Shown here in pieces: positions 1-10,844 of a stretch of 64,000 bases of DNA (positions are counted from its first letter, which is position 1; each line of letters opens with the position of its first letter). Position numbers and translations under genes: made by a program. This stretch comes from Moniliophthora roreri. Lineage: Eukaryota; Basidiomycota; Agaricomycetes; Agaricales; Marasmiaceae. Location of the stretch: assembly GCA_001466705.2 (NCBI GenBank), contig LATX02000231.1, forward strand, positions 186,001 to 250,000, in the 5' to 3' direction. The notes below the pieces were generated by a model that did not search any database, was not told where the DNA came from, and was given only the letters and a program-made list of their open reading frames with translations.

Positions 1-593
1 TTCTCGTGTAAGCTTGGCCTATACGAATACCGTCTGTCAGAGGAGCAAAATGGGCGAGTAACGGTACGAACGAACCTGAACCTCAGCTTGCAACACTCTC
101 AACGCAGTATAACACTCATCAACATCTCGTATCATCTTCCATCTAAACGCAAACCAAGCTCGGAGCCGCGATCGGTGTGGTTCTCTTTGGTCTTTGAGTG
201 TGTTGACGTGGTTGTGGAATCTAACGAGCATACGCACCTATCAGATATGCTATAAGACATGCTCTGAGGAAAGACAACTCACACTCGTAACCGTGCCTTC
301 ATCTCCTCCTTACACTTCTTCAATTGCAATGCATGCTTGTTCTTCACGCTAGTGTTATCCCTAATCGTCTTCTCGATGCGAGTAACCAGGTTCTGAAGGG
401 TGTCGACGGATCGAATGGGATATCTCCAATTGAATATCAGAGGAACGAGGATGTATACGAGGAGGAATGCAATGGGCAAGGGATTGCTGGAAGAGGAACG
501 GAACAAGATGATGACGACATTGGTGGTCGACTTGGCGTCGGAGAAAGTGAAATCCAAATCCGAATCCGAATCCAAAGCCGGGAGGGGTGCCAT
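1..593 (-). CDS. Small membrane protein with helical tail, 3' end off window
   Basis: Three exons read on the minus strand: 593-285, 237-76 and 18-1, the last running off the left edge. The 103-residue first exon starts with an acidic stretch of alternating Asp and Ser. A hydrophobic segment of about 20 residues (near 40-60) follows and probably spans a membrane. After it come NWRYPIRSVDTLQ and a charged, probably helical or coiled-coil region. Exon 2 carries RWKMIRDVDECYTALRVLQ, which closely matches RWRMLRDVDRCYRSLKRLE in the gene at 4099, so the two are paralogues. Both junctions are GT..AG and in phase 0. The family is not one I can name; many Agaricomycete genomes carry short uncharacterised proteins of this layout. 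No function is assigned. The Asp-Ser stretch is encoded by a short hexamer repeat near 548-580. Confidence 0.65.
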
Positions 594-599
594 ATAGTT

Positions 600-2400
600 T
601 GGTAGCGGCGAAATATCGTGTTTTCTTTGCTGCCGGTGAGGAAAAGGTGTAGGATCCGTGCACGGTGTTTCCGATGACTAATCTTGACGCCGAAACTGTC
701 GACCGACGACTTCCTTTTATGAACCCGGAGCCGACTGACGAGGGTGAATTCCAGTGAGAGGCCGATAGGTTCAGAGCTAGTCTGATACTGTTTCAAAAGC
801 CCATCGTCAAGACCTTGAGATGCTTCCGACGAAATAGCAAGGAAAGATAGTTTGATCTGGGGCCCGGACGACTCATCCTATGTTAGTCCACTATTCTGAC
901 TATTGATGGTCTTTCAGGTCCTGCGAGTGCGTCCAAAAGGGCAAAATGAGCTTGAGAATGAGTTTATGGGAGGTGGGAGGCAAAGAGAAGGGAGGGGGAA
1001 GGGGAGCGGAGATTACCGTTGGGGTCGTAGTGTCATCGAGTCAGTGGTAAGGTAGAAAATCGGCCACTGGAGCGGTATGACGAGCGGGAGGAAGAGTTAC
1101 AGCGCAAGTTGAGGAAAGGTGGAGGAGGACAAGCAAAAAGAGAGGAAAGCCATATAGGCGTGGGAATAGGGTAACTTACACCGAAAGCTTTCGGTGCCTA
1201 AACAGCAAATAACATCTGTCTTAATATATCACATTGTTGGAGGGCCCGCCAGGAAAATGCCCGGAGAGAGGAGCAGACTTGTGCCCATTCCCATTCGGTC
1301 TCGGCTCTGGCAGTGTTCAAAAATTCGTTCTTTCGTTGAAAAATCACTATTTTGTATTAACTTGACATTCATTCGGGTGCTACGTGCGTTTCTGGGGTAA
1401 GGTGTATCCAGTTATCTTTTACTAGGTGTTCCCAGCTTGGAAATGCAATCTGGCCTTTGTACCCCACTGGAGCTTGGACAATTGGGTGGTTTGAAAACGA
1501 CCATCGACGAGCGTGACAAAAGGATCAGGCGGAGTTTGAAACCTGTTGGAGTCAGCAAATCGTTACCTGTAACCGACTGGACAACGACGTTTATTTCATG
1601 CATAACCTGAAGAGAGCCTATGCCAAAACACCCTAGCACCAGCACTGAGGCCTGAGGTACGCCGTCTCTTGTTCCAATCTGCCCTTCCATCTCATCTATC
1701 TCAAGTCTTCCAGCAACTCGTCCATGAAAAAGGATAATTCTCCTTCTACTACTAGACGGAGACTCCTAAGCGCACTCTCCAGTTCCACCAGCCATACCCT
1801 TTCTCAAAAACGTGCACCGTACACCTGCTGGCCATCGATCCCTTCTCAGCTCTTTACCTCTACAAGCTCATTTGGGTTTTGGGACCTTGGGCTGTAGGCC
1901 AGATGAAGTGTTTGGTTTAGAGGGTTTCTTCCAACCTGGCCTTTGCTTTTCAGTGCGTGCAATCTCTCGCTCTTGTTCGGATGCCACGGCCACCTGATCT
2001 GTCTCTCTGGCTTAAAAACTAGGGCTGGCTGCATTCGTAATTGGTCACCATATCTCTTATGACAACCTTGATTGAACACTCTTGAAAGCTCCAAGGCCCC
2101 GGAGCCCCCTACTATCGTGATGAACGCTGTCTCAGGCATTCAAACTGGACATTCAAGACACGCATGACTGCTGCATATTCACTAATGGCTTTCAGGTCAT
2201 CAACATGGGCCAACGTGCTGCCTTGGGCTCGTCCTGTGGTTTTATCTGTGGCAGAGGTGATTATATATATATTTCCACCTACTTGCGCGCCTGGGTATAA
2301 TGGCATTCACTCAAGCCACTTGTACATTCCCTGTCTAGATATCATTTTCCTTGGACTCTTGGAGCTTCTTTCCGGCGAAAAAGTGTTGTTTTCTGGGTAT
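600..2400. other. No gene recognised; one repeated fragment at 1640-1760
   Basis: Only short open frames on both strands, none with a recognisable domain. The stretch around 1640-1760 resembles 61960-62080; both contain the 19-mer caagtcttccagcaactcg and a ggtacgc donor-like site upstream. They are probably fragments of one duplicated gene. Nothing else is supportable. Confidence 0.4.
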
Positions 2401-2404
2401 CCGA

Positions 2405-2692
2405 TCTGCGCGGAGAGTACCCTAGATCCTAGTGTCATGATCCCTCGCTCATTTAAGCCAGTCGTGGCTTCAGGGAATGTCCTAGATGCGAGTGTACAGA
2501 GGCGAAAAGACCAAAGAGTACCTTCTTCCCTTCCCAAACTCTTACCGCATATCTCACACGCATACCCTTTCCAGACCATGTGAAGTCTCATCGCGGCGAG
2601 AGACCATTCAAATGCCATTTTTGTTCTCATAGGACCGTCACCTGGCCAGTCAGACGTTAAGCGACACGAGAAAAGCGCAAATTTTCCTGAGT
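2405..2692 (+). pseudogene. Broken two-finger zinc protein (family copy Z1)
   Basis: This remnant is closest to the intact copy at 9872. The block before the fingers survives as [19 protein letters not shown] followed by QRRK. Directly after it, the whole cysteine half of finger 1 is missing. The third exon is recognisable from about 2576 ([16 protein letters not shown]), then an insertion of about 4 nt before the SDVKRHEK segment shifts the frame, and the last zinc-binding Cys codon has changed from TGC to CGC. No N-terminal exon is detectable upstream. It cannot make a working two-finger protein. It shows that the family reached at least as far left as this point. Confidence 0.75.
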
Positions 2693-3799
2693 CTCCGTTT
2701 TTCGGTTCTGCATCGACAAAATTACGTCTTAGTAAGTCACTTTCGGCTCTATTTCTTTCCTGACTGCGTTTTCTGACTCCTGTAGCATCGCTGTATCATA
2801 TACAATACTTTGCATCATGTTGTTTGGTCGAGGTAGCAGACAATATGAGATTTTGTGTTTTGGATCAAGATGCGGCCAAACATTTACTGCTCAGCATAAC
2901 TTGACCGGTGGGGCACCGGACAAACGGCGATAACGTACGTCATCGCCCTCTTCCACAGCGGTCTTCAGCGCGAAGCGCTGCCCCAGTTGAGGGTAAGGAC
3001 CTTTGCTTGTAAGGATAGGTCAGGGGCTAGGGACTATGTAGGAAGTAGAGCTCCGACGAGCGAAGGAGACCCCTTCACATTGATGCCAGGAAGCCCGGCA
3101 CCGTGACATCTTGTGACGGATTTTTTTACCTTTTCAGGCTCCTTGCAGACTCCTCTCGGCGGTATGCTTGTCCCTCAAAGTCTCGTCACTGAATATGTAC
3201 TAGGCTCGCTCTACAACTAGTATAGATGCTAAAGAACCTATATGCCAATGCTGAAGGAGATATGTGGGTGGGAAGGTATAATCCGAGCTGTGTTTTCTAC
3301 CCACTGATAGTATAGTCACTGTCTATATGTCGTCGACCCACTGGCACTCGGAAAATATGCGCTGAAACGCGCGGCCACTTCCGAAGGCATGCCATGAGCA
3401 TTGTTCATGTCGACCCCGTAGGAAATGTAGAAAATCCCATAAAATCCTGATAAAATCTTTATAAAATCTATATATTTTTCACTGTACATACTGTAGTAGA
3501 CTTGAATCATACGGTCACCGTGTTTTCATGGTGAACGACTATGAGGAGCTGCAATGAGGCGGACACTGAAACGTGGGAGCAGACTGGAAGCATAATTAAA
3601 AGACCCAGCTTAGTAAATTCACACCATCCAATCTTTCCTCCCTTCTTCCTCCTTCTTCACCCAAGTCTCTCTCTTCCAACTCAAAAGTCCCTCCGTCTCT
3701 TCCTATGTCGTCCATCCCACTCAACCATTTCCCCCTTCAACAGCTCGTAGACCTTTGCCGCTATTCACTCATTGCAAAAGCCATCTCCAAAAATGCATC
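2693..3799. other. Intergenic, nothing recognised
   Basis: No domain-bearing frame. The part from about 3640 is rich in C and T and leads into the duplicated flank of the gene at 4099. Confidence 0.4.
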
Positions 3800-4840
3800 T
3801 CTGGTCTCGACCAAGATCCATATGTCTTCCGGCCAAGTTTTATCGACCCTCGTTCTCTCCTTCTCCTCAAATCAACCACTCTTATCGTCGCCAGCAACAT
3901 TAGACACTCTCCCAGCCGTCATATCACCCCAGAATCCTTTTTTGTCGATTTGCTCACTGTTTGACGTGTTCGGTGATGTGAACGGTCCTGACGGCGTGCA
4001 GGCATCGATCCGACTGGCTCTCGGGCATGCTTTACGCATTCCTAAACAGCATTAAACGCCTTCAGTACGACAAGTATCACAATCGACATTTTTTTGCAAT
4101 GCCAGCCTTACCTGCCAATGCACCCGCAGAAGCTGTCCTCACCAGCACAATCTCTAGTCTTCCTACACCATTTCTATCTCTCCTTGGTCTCTTCAGTCTA
4201 TTTTACCTCTTCGGCCCATCTATCTTTCAATGGCGCTTTCCCTGTCGAACGACAGATCAACTCGACCAGTTCATCGACGACTTGGAGGACCTAATTGAGG
4301 CTAATAGTTCGTTAGAAAACGATGTTCTCGGACCTTGTACCGACAGGTTTAAGGCTTCTTTGCAAAAGTACGTTCTATTTCTATCCATTCTTTTGAATTT
4401 ATCCGCTGACTGGATCAGTTTAAACGACGTTGCCGACGAAATCAAGACCCGAACCTACCGCCAACATTATCATAGCGCGAATCCATTGGCTCGTTGGAGG
4501 ATGTTGAGAGATGTGGATAGGTGTTACAGGTCGTTGAAGAGGTTGGAGAAGCAGATCGAGGTGTGTGTGTATACGTTCTTGTTTCTGTTGTTTGTGGGTA
4601 GCTGATGCGTATCCGCGTGCTAGGTGAAGATTCACGGGCAAAGCTGAATACGTCGTCCCTTCATTCCGACTGCTGTACCTACTACTCGCTTTCGAAACTG
4701 TCATGTAACGTTACACACAGAGAAATCGCAACATTATGGTGATGAATTCAGTATGCATAGAGAGAAACCAATGGAAGATCTACAACGTTCCCATCGTTCA
4801 TCGCAAAGCATAATCTAAAATGTTAATGTCAGATTTACTC
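3800..4840 (+). repeat. Duplicated block, second copy at 18165-19140
   Basis: The gene at 4099 and both its flanks recur at 18165-19140 in the same orientation. Upstream, the stretch containing atcgaccctcgttct and the following cagcaacattagacac segment match. Downstream, gtcatgtaacgttacacac and the next 100 nt match. A third, shorter relic of the upstream part lies at about 8355-8450 (agcaacactagactc). Duplication therefore covered regulatory DNA as well as the coding part. Confidence 0.75.
4099..4647 (+). CDS. Small membrane protein with helical tail (intact paralogue)
   Basis: Three exons, 4099-4367, 4419-4560 and 4624-4647, give 435 nt and 144 residues. The start is the first ATG in frame with the hydrophobic segment and matches the paralogue's layout. 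Residues about 20-42 (SLPTPFLSLLGLFSLFYLFG) are hydrophobic and probably a signal anchor or membrane helix. QWRFPCRTTDQLDQF follows, then an acidic helical stretch. Exon 2 holds the conserved RWRMLRDVDRCYRSLKRLE segment. The protein ends in a short basic tail, VKIHGQS. All introns are 51-63 nt and GT..AG. The gene at 1-593 (-) is intact as far as visible; copies at 13.8 and 18.4 kb are broken. Function is unknown; the layout suggests a small membrane-anchored helical protein. Confidence 0.7.
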
Positions 4841-5092
4841 TTTCCGCGAAGCTACTCGCTGACGCTGATATCATTTCTAGAACATGAGAGGCGAGGGACG
4901 CTTTAAATGAATGTAGTTTCCTCAGGCATGGGAAGCAGAACAAAGCTCACCAGCGAACATCACCCGAGGCCGGCAAAAGTCGATACTTCGCCCTTTGAGA
5001 AACGAGATTACATACCACTTGACGCACAAATACCTTTGGCGAACAGCGGTGGGACTCGAGTTTTGTCTCAAAGAACTGCGTCGTACTCTGCC

Positions 5093-5475
5093 CATACCCA
5101 TCTAAACCCCCCGTCTCGAATTCGGCGCCTCTCATCCAGAGTTCGACCTTTGCCCGCCTTGTTGGTGAGGAGGAACAGCTCAAGTCAACGGTTTTGTCCT
5201 GCACTGCGTCGAACATTACACCGACAAGTGATTTCTCGTGTCGAGTAAGGTTCTCTTGTCATTGGTCGTACCGGTCTTCCCTATCATCGACTTGGCACAT
5301 ACCCATCTAAACCCCCCAGCTTCGGATTCGGCACCTCTCATTACCCCAGAGTTTGACTTTTGCCTGCCTGCCGAATTTCGCCTTGTTAGTAACGAGGAAC
5401 ATCTCGAGTTGGTTTTGTTTTGCACTGTGTCGAATATTCCAAGTGATTCCTCGTGTCAAGTGTGGTTCTTTGGCG
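5093..5475 (+). repeat. Tandem direct repeat, about 205 nt per unit
   Basis: Unit 1 (about 5093-5258) and unit 2 (about 5298-5475) both open with catacccatctaaaccccc and run in parallel through the cgcctctcat and gaggaacat segments to gtgatttctcgtgtc or gtgattcctcgtgtc. The units differ by scattered substitutions and a roughly 10-nt indel, so the duplication is not recent. Both read through short open frames, but no protein family is recognisable. Confidence 0.75.
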
Positions 5476-6309
5476 CTGATAAAACTCTTTGTTTCGAGTC
5501 AAAAAAGCGGCTTCGAAATCACGATTCATCTACAAGAACTTGCATGCGATAGTGAGGATCATTCCCACGTTCATACCCATGTCTCTGGATCTCTTTTTTT
5601 CCATGGTCTTCAGTCGGGGTCAATAATTGCTGTGCAACGTCTACTTGTTGGACTCTCTCTTTTGGGTTTTAGCTTTCGAGAACCGAAGATGTACCTATGT
5701 ATATTATTAAATCTATACAGTAACAGCAGCCACGTGTATATGTGGATTTCGAGGAAATTCTAGAAATTCCGTGTATTAGGATTTAGAAGCGATCATAGTC
5801 GGTCAAAGAAACTTTTTGACATGAGGGAGGCAGGGTGTTTTTGTGCCTCACAAGTGCTCTGAGAGCCCGGAATGGGACTCGCCGGTGGGCCAAAGGAGAT
5901 GATACAGAGTACTTGTGCACTGCTGTAAGAGAAAAAAAAAATTTTTTTCCAAGTGCTTTTGAGAATATCTTTGGGCAGAAACTGATACGGAGCGCGTGAG
6001 AACGCAATAGTCACCACGATGCATGACGTCTGAGCGCTTGGATCGCTTTTGACGAGGACTCACTTTCTTCCGTCGAGCGAGGCACGAGCGATTGAGTCGG
6101 CCTGGGGGGAGACTACTTTCTCTCCCCCTACGCAAGTTCGACCGCGATTCACGGAACATCAAGTTGGCTCGAGCCACTAACCTCTGTCACACAGGTGGGG
6201 CAGTCCCACTAGCCTGGGAGTTCCTCGACGGACCCTGGTTTACCGAATTGGGGAGTTTTGGTTGATTTGTAGAGGTGTTTCCGATTTTATTTTATTTTTT
6301 GGCATTTGG
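5476..6309. other. Intergenic, nothing recognised
   Basis: Contains an A-run followed by a T-run near 5933-5948 that could fold on itself. No gene or element is supportable. Confidence 0.35.
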
Positions 6310-8130
6310 AAGGGGAAGAACAGGTAGGTGCATATGTCTGGACAGAGCAAGTTTCTTCTCCCCTTTCGGTTCGTTCTGATGGTACTCATTTATTATAGAA
6401 CCAGGAAAAAATGTTCATGTTGCTCGACTTCTTGATCGTTTCTACCGGCCGGTTCCCATCGTCTGCCTTGACCTGTTCGATCAAAGGGTCGGCTCGTACT
6501 ATTCAACTCATCTACTAGGACTAGGACTTGGAAGTCTCGAAGGAAGGACGTGGTCCATATCAAGTTTATTCGACTGGATGACGGCGATCAGCCTGTCTGT
6601 TATTCTTGTGAAAGAGGTGGCTGGATATGCGGTAGGTGTCTACATAAAATCCGCTCTAGAATGTCTCTCATTATGTTAAGAGCTTGGTCGTTTGGCACGA
6701 TGACGATGTCCCAATTAACCCGACATCAGCGGGTTCTAGTCTTCTCATTGGCAAAGCTAGAACCACCATCATTCCGATGAACCTTGGAGTCAGCTGGGAT
6801 TGGGGGGCAGGGGGGTGCACATTTTCCGTCCATCTCGGCGATTTCGATTTTGAATTTTTGGCCAAAAAGTTGGAGGAAAAAGGGATAAGGGTAAATTGAT
6901 GGAAAAGCCTCGAACTTGACAGACGGTTTTTGAGAAATAGAGGTATGTTTCTGTGGCTACTTTCTGAACTTTTGAGCTCACTCTACGTCGCTTAGATGTT
7001 TATTATGGCCGTTGGACAACGGAAACGTAGAAGAGATCCAATGCTTCACATATTGGAGTGATAGACGGCGCGTGGCTGCATTTGGAGAGCCAGGATGCCA
7101 GCCAGGTGAAGCATGGATATGTTTTTGTAGGAATTGACGGCTGTGCAATACGACAACGGCACGAACCTGGGTTGGGAGTTGGGTGATGTGCGTCTGGGTA
7201 AAAGTGAGCCTTTTCCCCTCTGTTTCGTTATGACGGTACTCATTCGTCTCGCCTTATTCCGTCGCATTTAGGACCGTCTAGCTCCGTGATCAGTCTTACC
7301 GGCCGATTCTTATCGTCTACCCCCGATATCTCGTTAAACCCTACCCGCCCGGTCAAGGGTCATCTCGTACTGTCCAATTTACCTACCAGGTCTCGGAAGT
7401 CTTTCGAAGGAAGGACTTGCTTCCTCCAAGACAGCCCTTGTATCAGGCCCCTCGTTAGACGAGTAAGTTAGTCAAACACCTTGAATTTTCAACATCGTCC
7501 AATTCACGTATCACTGTAGTCGCTGGCTCCAACGTCGATACAGGCCACGAGCTCGCTCGGGTGTTCGCCTCGAAGGATCATATCATAACCTACGAGATGA
7601 ACCATTGAACCAAATTTGGCTACTCATGGACTGTTACCATCCATCTCATCAAGGAGAGCATATCAAATTTGCTCGAATAGACTATGGCCAGTCAGTCGTT
7701 TGCATGACGGTGGAGAGTTGGCTGGATACGCTTATCAATAACGTATGTAGGTGTCCGTAAATCATCTGTTCTCGATGGTTGAATCTGATCATGTCAAAGG
7801 CATCGTCATTGACGCCAACCCGACATCATCCAAGTCAATGAGATCTTGCAATCCGTGTCACCACGGCGTTCATTCCGATGAACCTCAGAATCAGCCGGAG
7901 GCACATTTTCCGAGTTCATAAGCTATTTTAAGTTTCGGCGAAGGAATTGGAGGAAAATGGGACAAGGGTGAATCCTAGGTTGATGGGAAAGAGCTTTGAA
8001 TTTCACAGGCGGAATGGATGATATCTGAGTCTGAAGAGTAGAGGTGTGTTTCTGCGACCAGCTTCGAAATTGTGGGCTTACTCTATGCTATACAGGTGTT
8101 ATCGTGGTCGTCGGACTAACGTGTCACGCG
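6310..8130 (+). pseudogene. Tandem pair of decayed copies of an unidentified split gene
   Basis: Two related stretches follow each other, about 6310-7010 and 7170-8130. Shared landmarks in the same order are: a gatggtactcattt-type segment, a taccggccg segment, ggaagtct with gaaggaaggac, catatcaa(g/a)ttt, gtaggtgtc (a possible intron start), cattccgatgaacct and a ggaggaaaa(a/t)gg segment. Each unit shows coding-like pieces, for example HIKFARIDYGQSVVCMTVES in the second, but frames change and stops interrupt them. I cannot assign a family. It is best read as one gene duplicated in tandem, with both copies then lost. Confidence 0.5.
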
Positions 8131-9700
8131 TGCTTGGAGCCAGTACCATGCAGTGTCAGATGACTATGTATACAAATCCTGGTTCTGCTCCGTGGTAGCT
8201 ACTGACGACAATGAATCTGATTTGGATGCATGAATTCGCTCCCGGTCTCGAAAAATAACCCTTCCTCAAAGCGGAGATCGTACACCGCTAGGTCAATGAC
8301 TGCTAGCAGGCAGAATGTTACATGCACAGAAGTTCCAATGTGATCATCCAGTCCCCATTCTCATTAGCAACACTAGACTCTTTCAAGCCACCGTATCGCC
8401 CCGAATCCTTTTCAGTCGATTTGCTCACCGCATTCTGTGATGGGCGCCGGACAATGTGACGATGATAAGAAACTGAGCGAATGTGGTAAAGAGTAGGCGT
8501 CTGAATTACTTTGAGCGCTTCGCTGATATTCCTTTTTTTGCCTCTTAGAACGAGCAGCATGCACACCTTGTGGTTTCTTTTTGACGTCACCCCTCCATAG
8601 GACTGAACAAACCACCGGCCACTTGCAGCGCCTCATTCTATCATTCATGAAGCTTTGATCGGCCGAAGAGCTTCTGTTGGACTGGGTCAGAAAACAAGCA
8701 CGGATTAGCCGGCGTACCTACTGATACCGAGTTTATGTGCAGCTTCTCCTCGGATTTCGAAGAGTCGAAAAACATGTGAAGCGAAATACCACCCGAGGGC
8801 ATTTCTCGCAGTTTCCAGATGGAAAAGCGCGAGATAAGAATGCTAGTAACAACAGCATTTTGGTGCGAAAATCCCCGTCGTTTCCGTTGTATCTTGGCCT
8901 TACACCAATTCCCCGTGCAGGGATACCTTGTTGGACGTTTCACCCCTGTTTTCAAGCAGACCAATTGTTTCCGGGTCGAATGGGTCCGTCCTCTGACATC
9001 GGAGAGGATCCACTGTTCGACCCGACTTCGGATGTGGGAAGAAGTCAACACCAGGTTCAGACCCGGGGACTGAGATCTTGACAGGAACTCTAGGGATCTC
9101 AGGGAATGGTCTTGTCCCTGGATGCTGATACACGTTTTTCAGTTGGTTACCCATCCATTATGAATCTGGAATTGGACACGTTATGCCAACTGGAGTATGA
9201 TGCTACATTCCGGGGAATCGGAGACCCCTAGGTTAAGAATGGAGAATTGTCGGTGGAGGCAAGCGACAGGATTTTGCAAGGTTTGTGAAGGTACCGGTAT
9301 GGCGCAGCGGTGATAAGAGCCTCAACCGTGTCGGACTTTGCCGTACCATGTACATTTGTTTCTTTCCTTAACTGGTTCTTTCTGCTTCTTGGAAGCCATC
9401 TTTCCTGATCAGATGAAGACGAACAAAGCTTTTTTGCCGCCCCCGCCTGCTCTCTCTTGTCAGAACAGCTTTTCCAGTCTGCTTAGGCAGTGACCGCACA
9501 TAGGTTGAGATCTTGACACCTTCTGCTGTATCACAGCTCTCAGATCAGTCCGGGAAAATAGCACCTATTTTCGTAATGCCCATCAATGTCGCTACTGGCG
9601 GTGGGAGGCGGCAAAGGTGCAGCTTTGGGCATACTGATCCATCACTTGGGTCTCAATTGGTGCTGACATTGCATTTTACGTCCACAGATCTACTGAGCAG
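8131..9700. other. Intergenic with a relic of the 3.8-kb block
   Basis: About 8355-8450 resembles 3880-3980 (see the duplicated block entry). The rest shows no recognisable gene. A tggcgcagcgg string at about 9300 resembles a tRNA A box but has no partner B box. Confidence 0.4.
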
Positions 9701-9708
9701 ATTTGGTA

Positions 9709-9770
9709 AGTCAACGTGGGGTGCTGATCCCGCTGATCCCAATTTCCAGAAAATATAAAGCTAATTTTTT
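9709..9770 (+). promoter_or_regulatory. Conserved promoter block of copy Z2
   Basis: gtcaacgtgggg, then ttccagaaaatataaagcta, lie about 100-160 nt before the ATG at 9872. The same elements in the same order precede five other family members (at 15.73, 20.57, 23.54 (-), 31.87 and 43.82 kb). The AT-rich core, aaatataaag, is a plausible TATA box. Confidence 0.55.
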
Positions 9771-9871
9771 TTTGGGGACGAGACTGTTCAGACTTGCGCC
9801 TACTTCCCTCTTTTTCCTCCCCCACATTGAAGGCCCAGGAGCACCAGAGTCGCTCGATCATCTCGAACTTC

Positions 9872-10844
9872 ATGTCAGCATCAAGAAGGCATCAAAGCGA
9901 CTCCCAAGTTGGTACTGAGTACGTTATTCCCTCCACGTCTTTGAAGAACTTTCAAACACTGATTGATTCCTTCTAGTGAGCGCGAGTCTCGAGATCTCAC
10001 GCCTCCGTCCTCAAATTCGGCACATAATCGTCGCACCCAGTCCGAATACAGACCTACCGGCGTCGCCGCTGGACCGTTGCTATCGGAAAGCAGTGATGTC
10101 GTAGGGGGTTGTGACGTTGAATCTGGATATGCGACTCACGATGGGCTCTCCGGCTGGGATGACCAAATATTTTTCGCCTCAGAGACTGGATATTCACAGA
10201 ACTTGCTGGGCGAACCACACACAGGATATGATTTCGTCAGTCCCTCCGGGCCCCAGTCCTCTGGACCCACCACCGACGCCATCCCAGATTCGTCTTACCA
10301 CTACATCCAGTTGGACGCCAACACAGAATCATCAACATCGACACACGGCCCTCATCCAGGCTCCCATGATACACACCCCTTCATCCCAACAGTCTCGACA
10401 TCGCCTGACTCGGGGGGCTGGTACTGCGCCACTTCCCCTTGCTCCTCTACCGGTGATTCCGTGGAGAGTGTCCGAGTCCTGGATCCTCGTGACATGATCC
10501 CTCGTTCGTTCAAGCTAGTCGTGGCTTCAGGAAATGTTCTCGATGCGAGTATACAGAGGAGAAAAGACAGAAAGTCAGATGGAAAGTACAGGTGCAGGGG
10601 CTTCGGTACATGCAAGGCTACCTTTACCGCCAGCCACAATCTAAAAAGTGCGCACTCATTCACATTTCCGTAGTCCACGGATCTGACGCAGACGTGTTTT
10701 CTAGATCATATAAGGTCTCATCGAGGGGAGAGACCTTTTAAATGCAACTTTTGTCCTCAAAGGACAGTTACTCGATCGGACATCAAGCGACACGAGAAGA
10801 AGTGCAAATTATCCATTATAATTCCTTTGCCCCCGCAAGCTTAG
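9872..10844 (+). CDS. Two-zinc-finger protein of the expanded family (Z2, intact)
   Basis: Exons 9872-9918, 9977-10647 and 10705-10844 sum to 858 nt, giving 285 residues. The tiny first exon ends in phase 2 and the second intron is phase 1, lying inside finger 1. Residues 17 to about 190 are rich in Ser, Pro, Thr and Asp and probably disordered. The block [13 protein letters not shown] plus IQRRK precedes the fingers. Finger 1 has ligands C222, C228, H241 and H245 (C-x5-C-x12-H-x3-H). Finger 2 has C253, C256, H269 and C273 (C-x2-C-x12-H-x3-C). A nuclear DNA-binding role is inferred from the fingers. The broken copy at 2405 is its nearest relative here. Seen: motifs and open frame. Inferred: function. 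Confidence 0.85.

Noticed and set aside
9295..9355. tRNA A-box-like tggcgcagcgg
   Set aside because: No B box within tRNA distance and no foldable arms.
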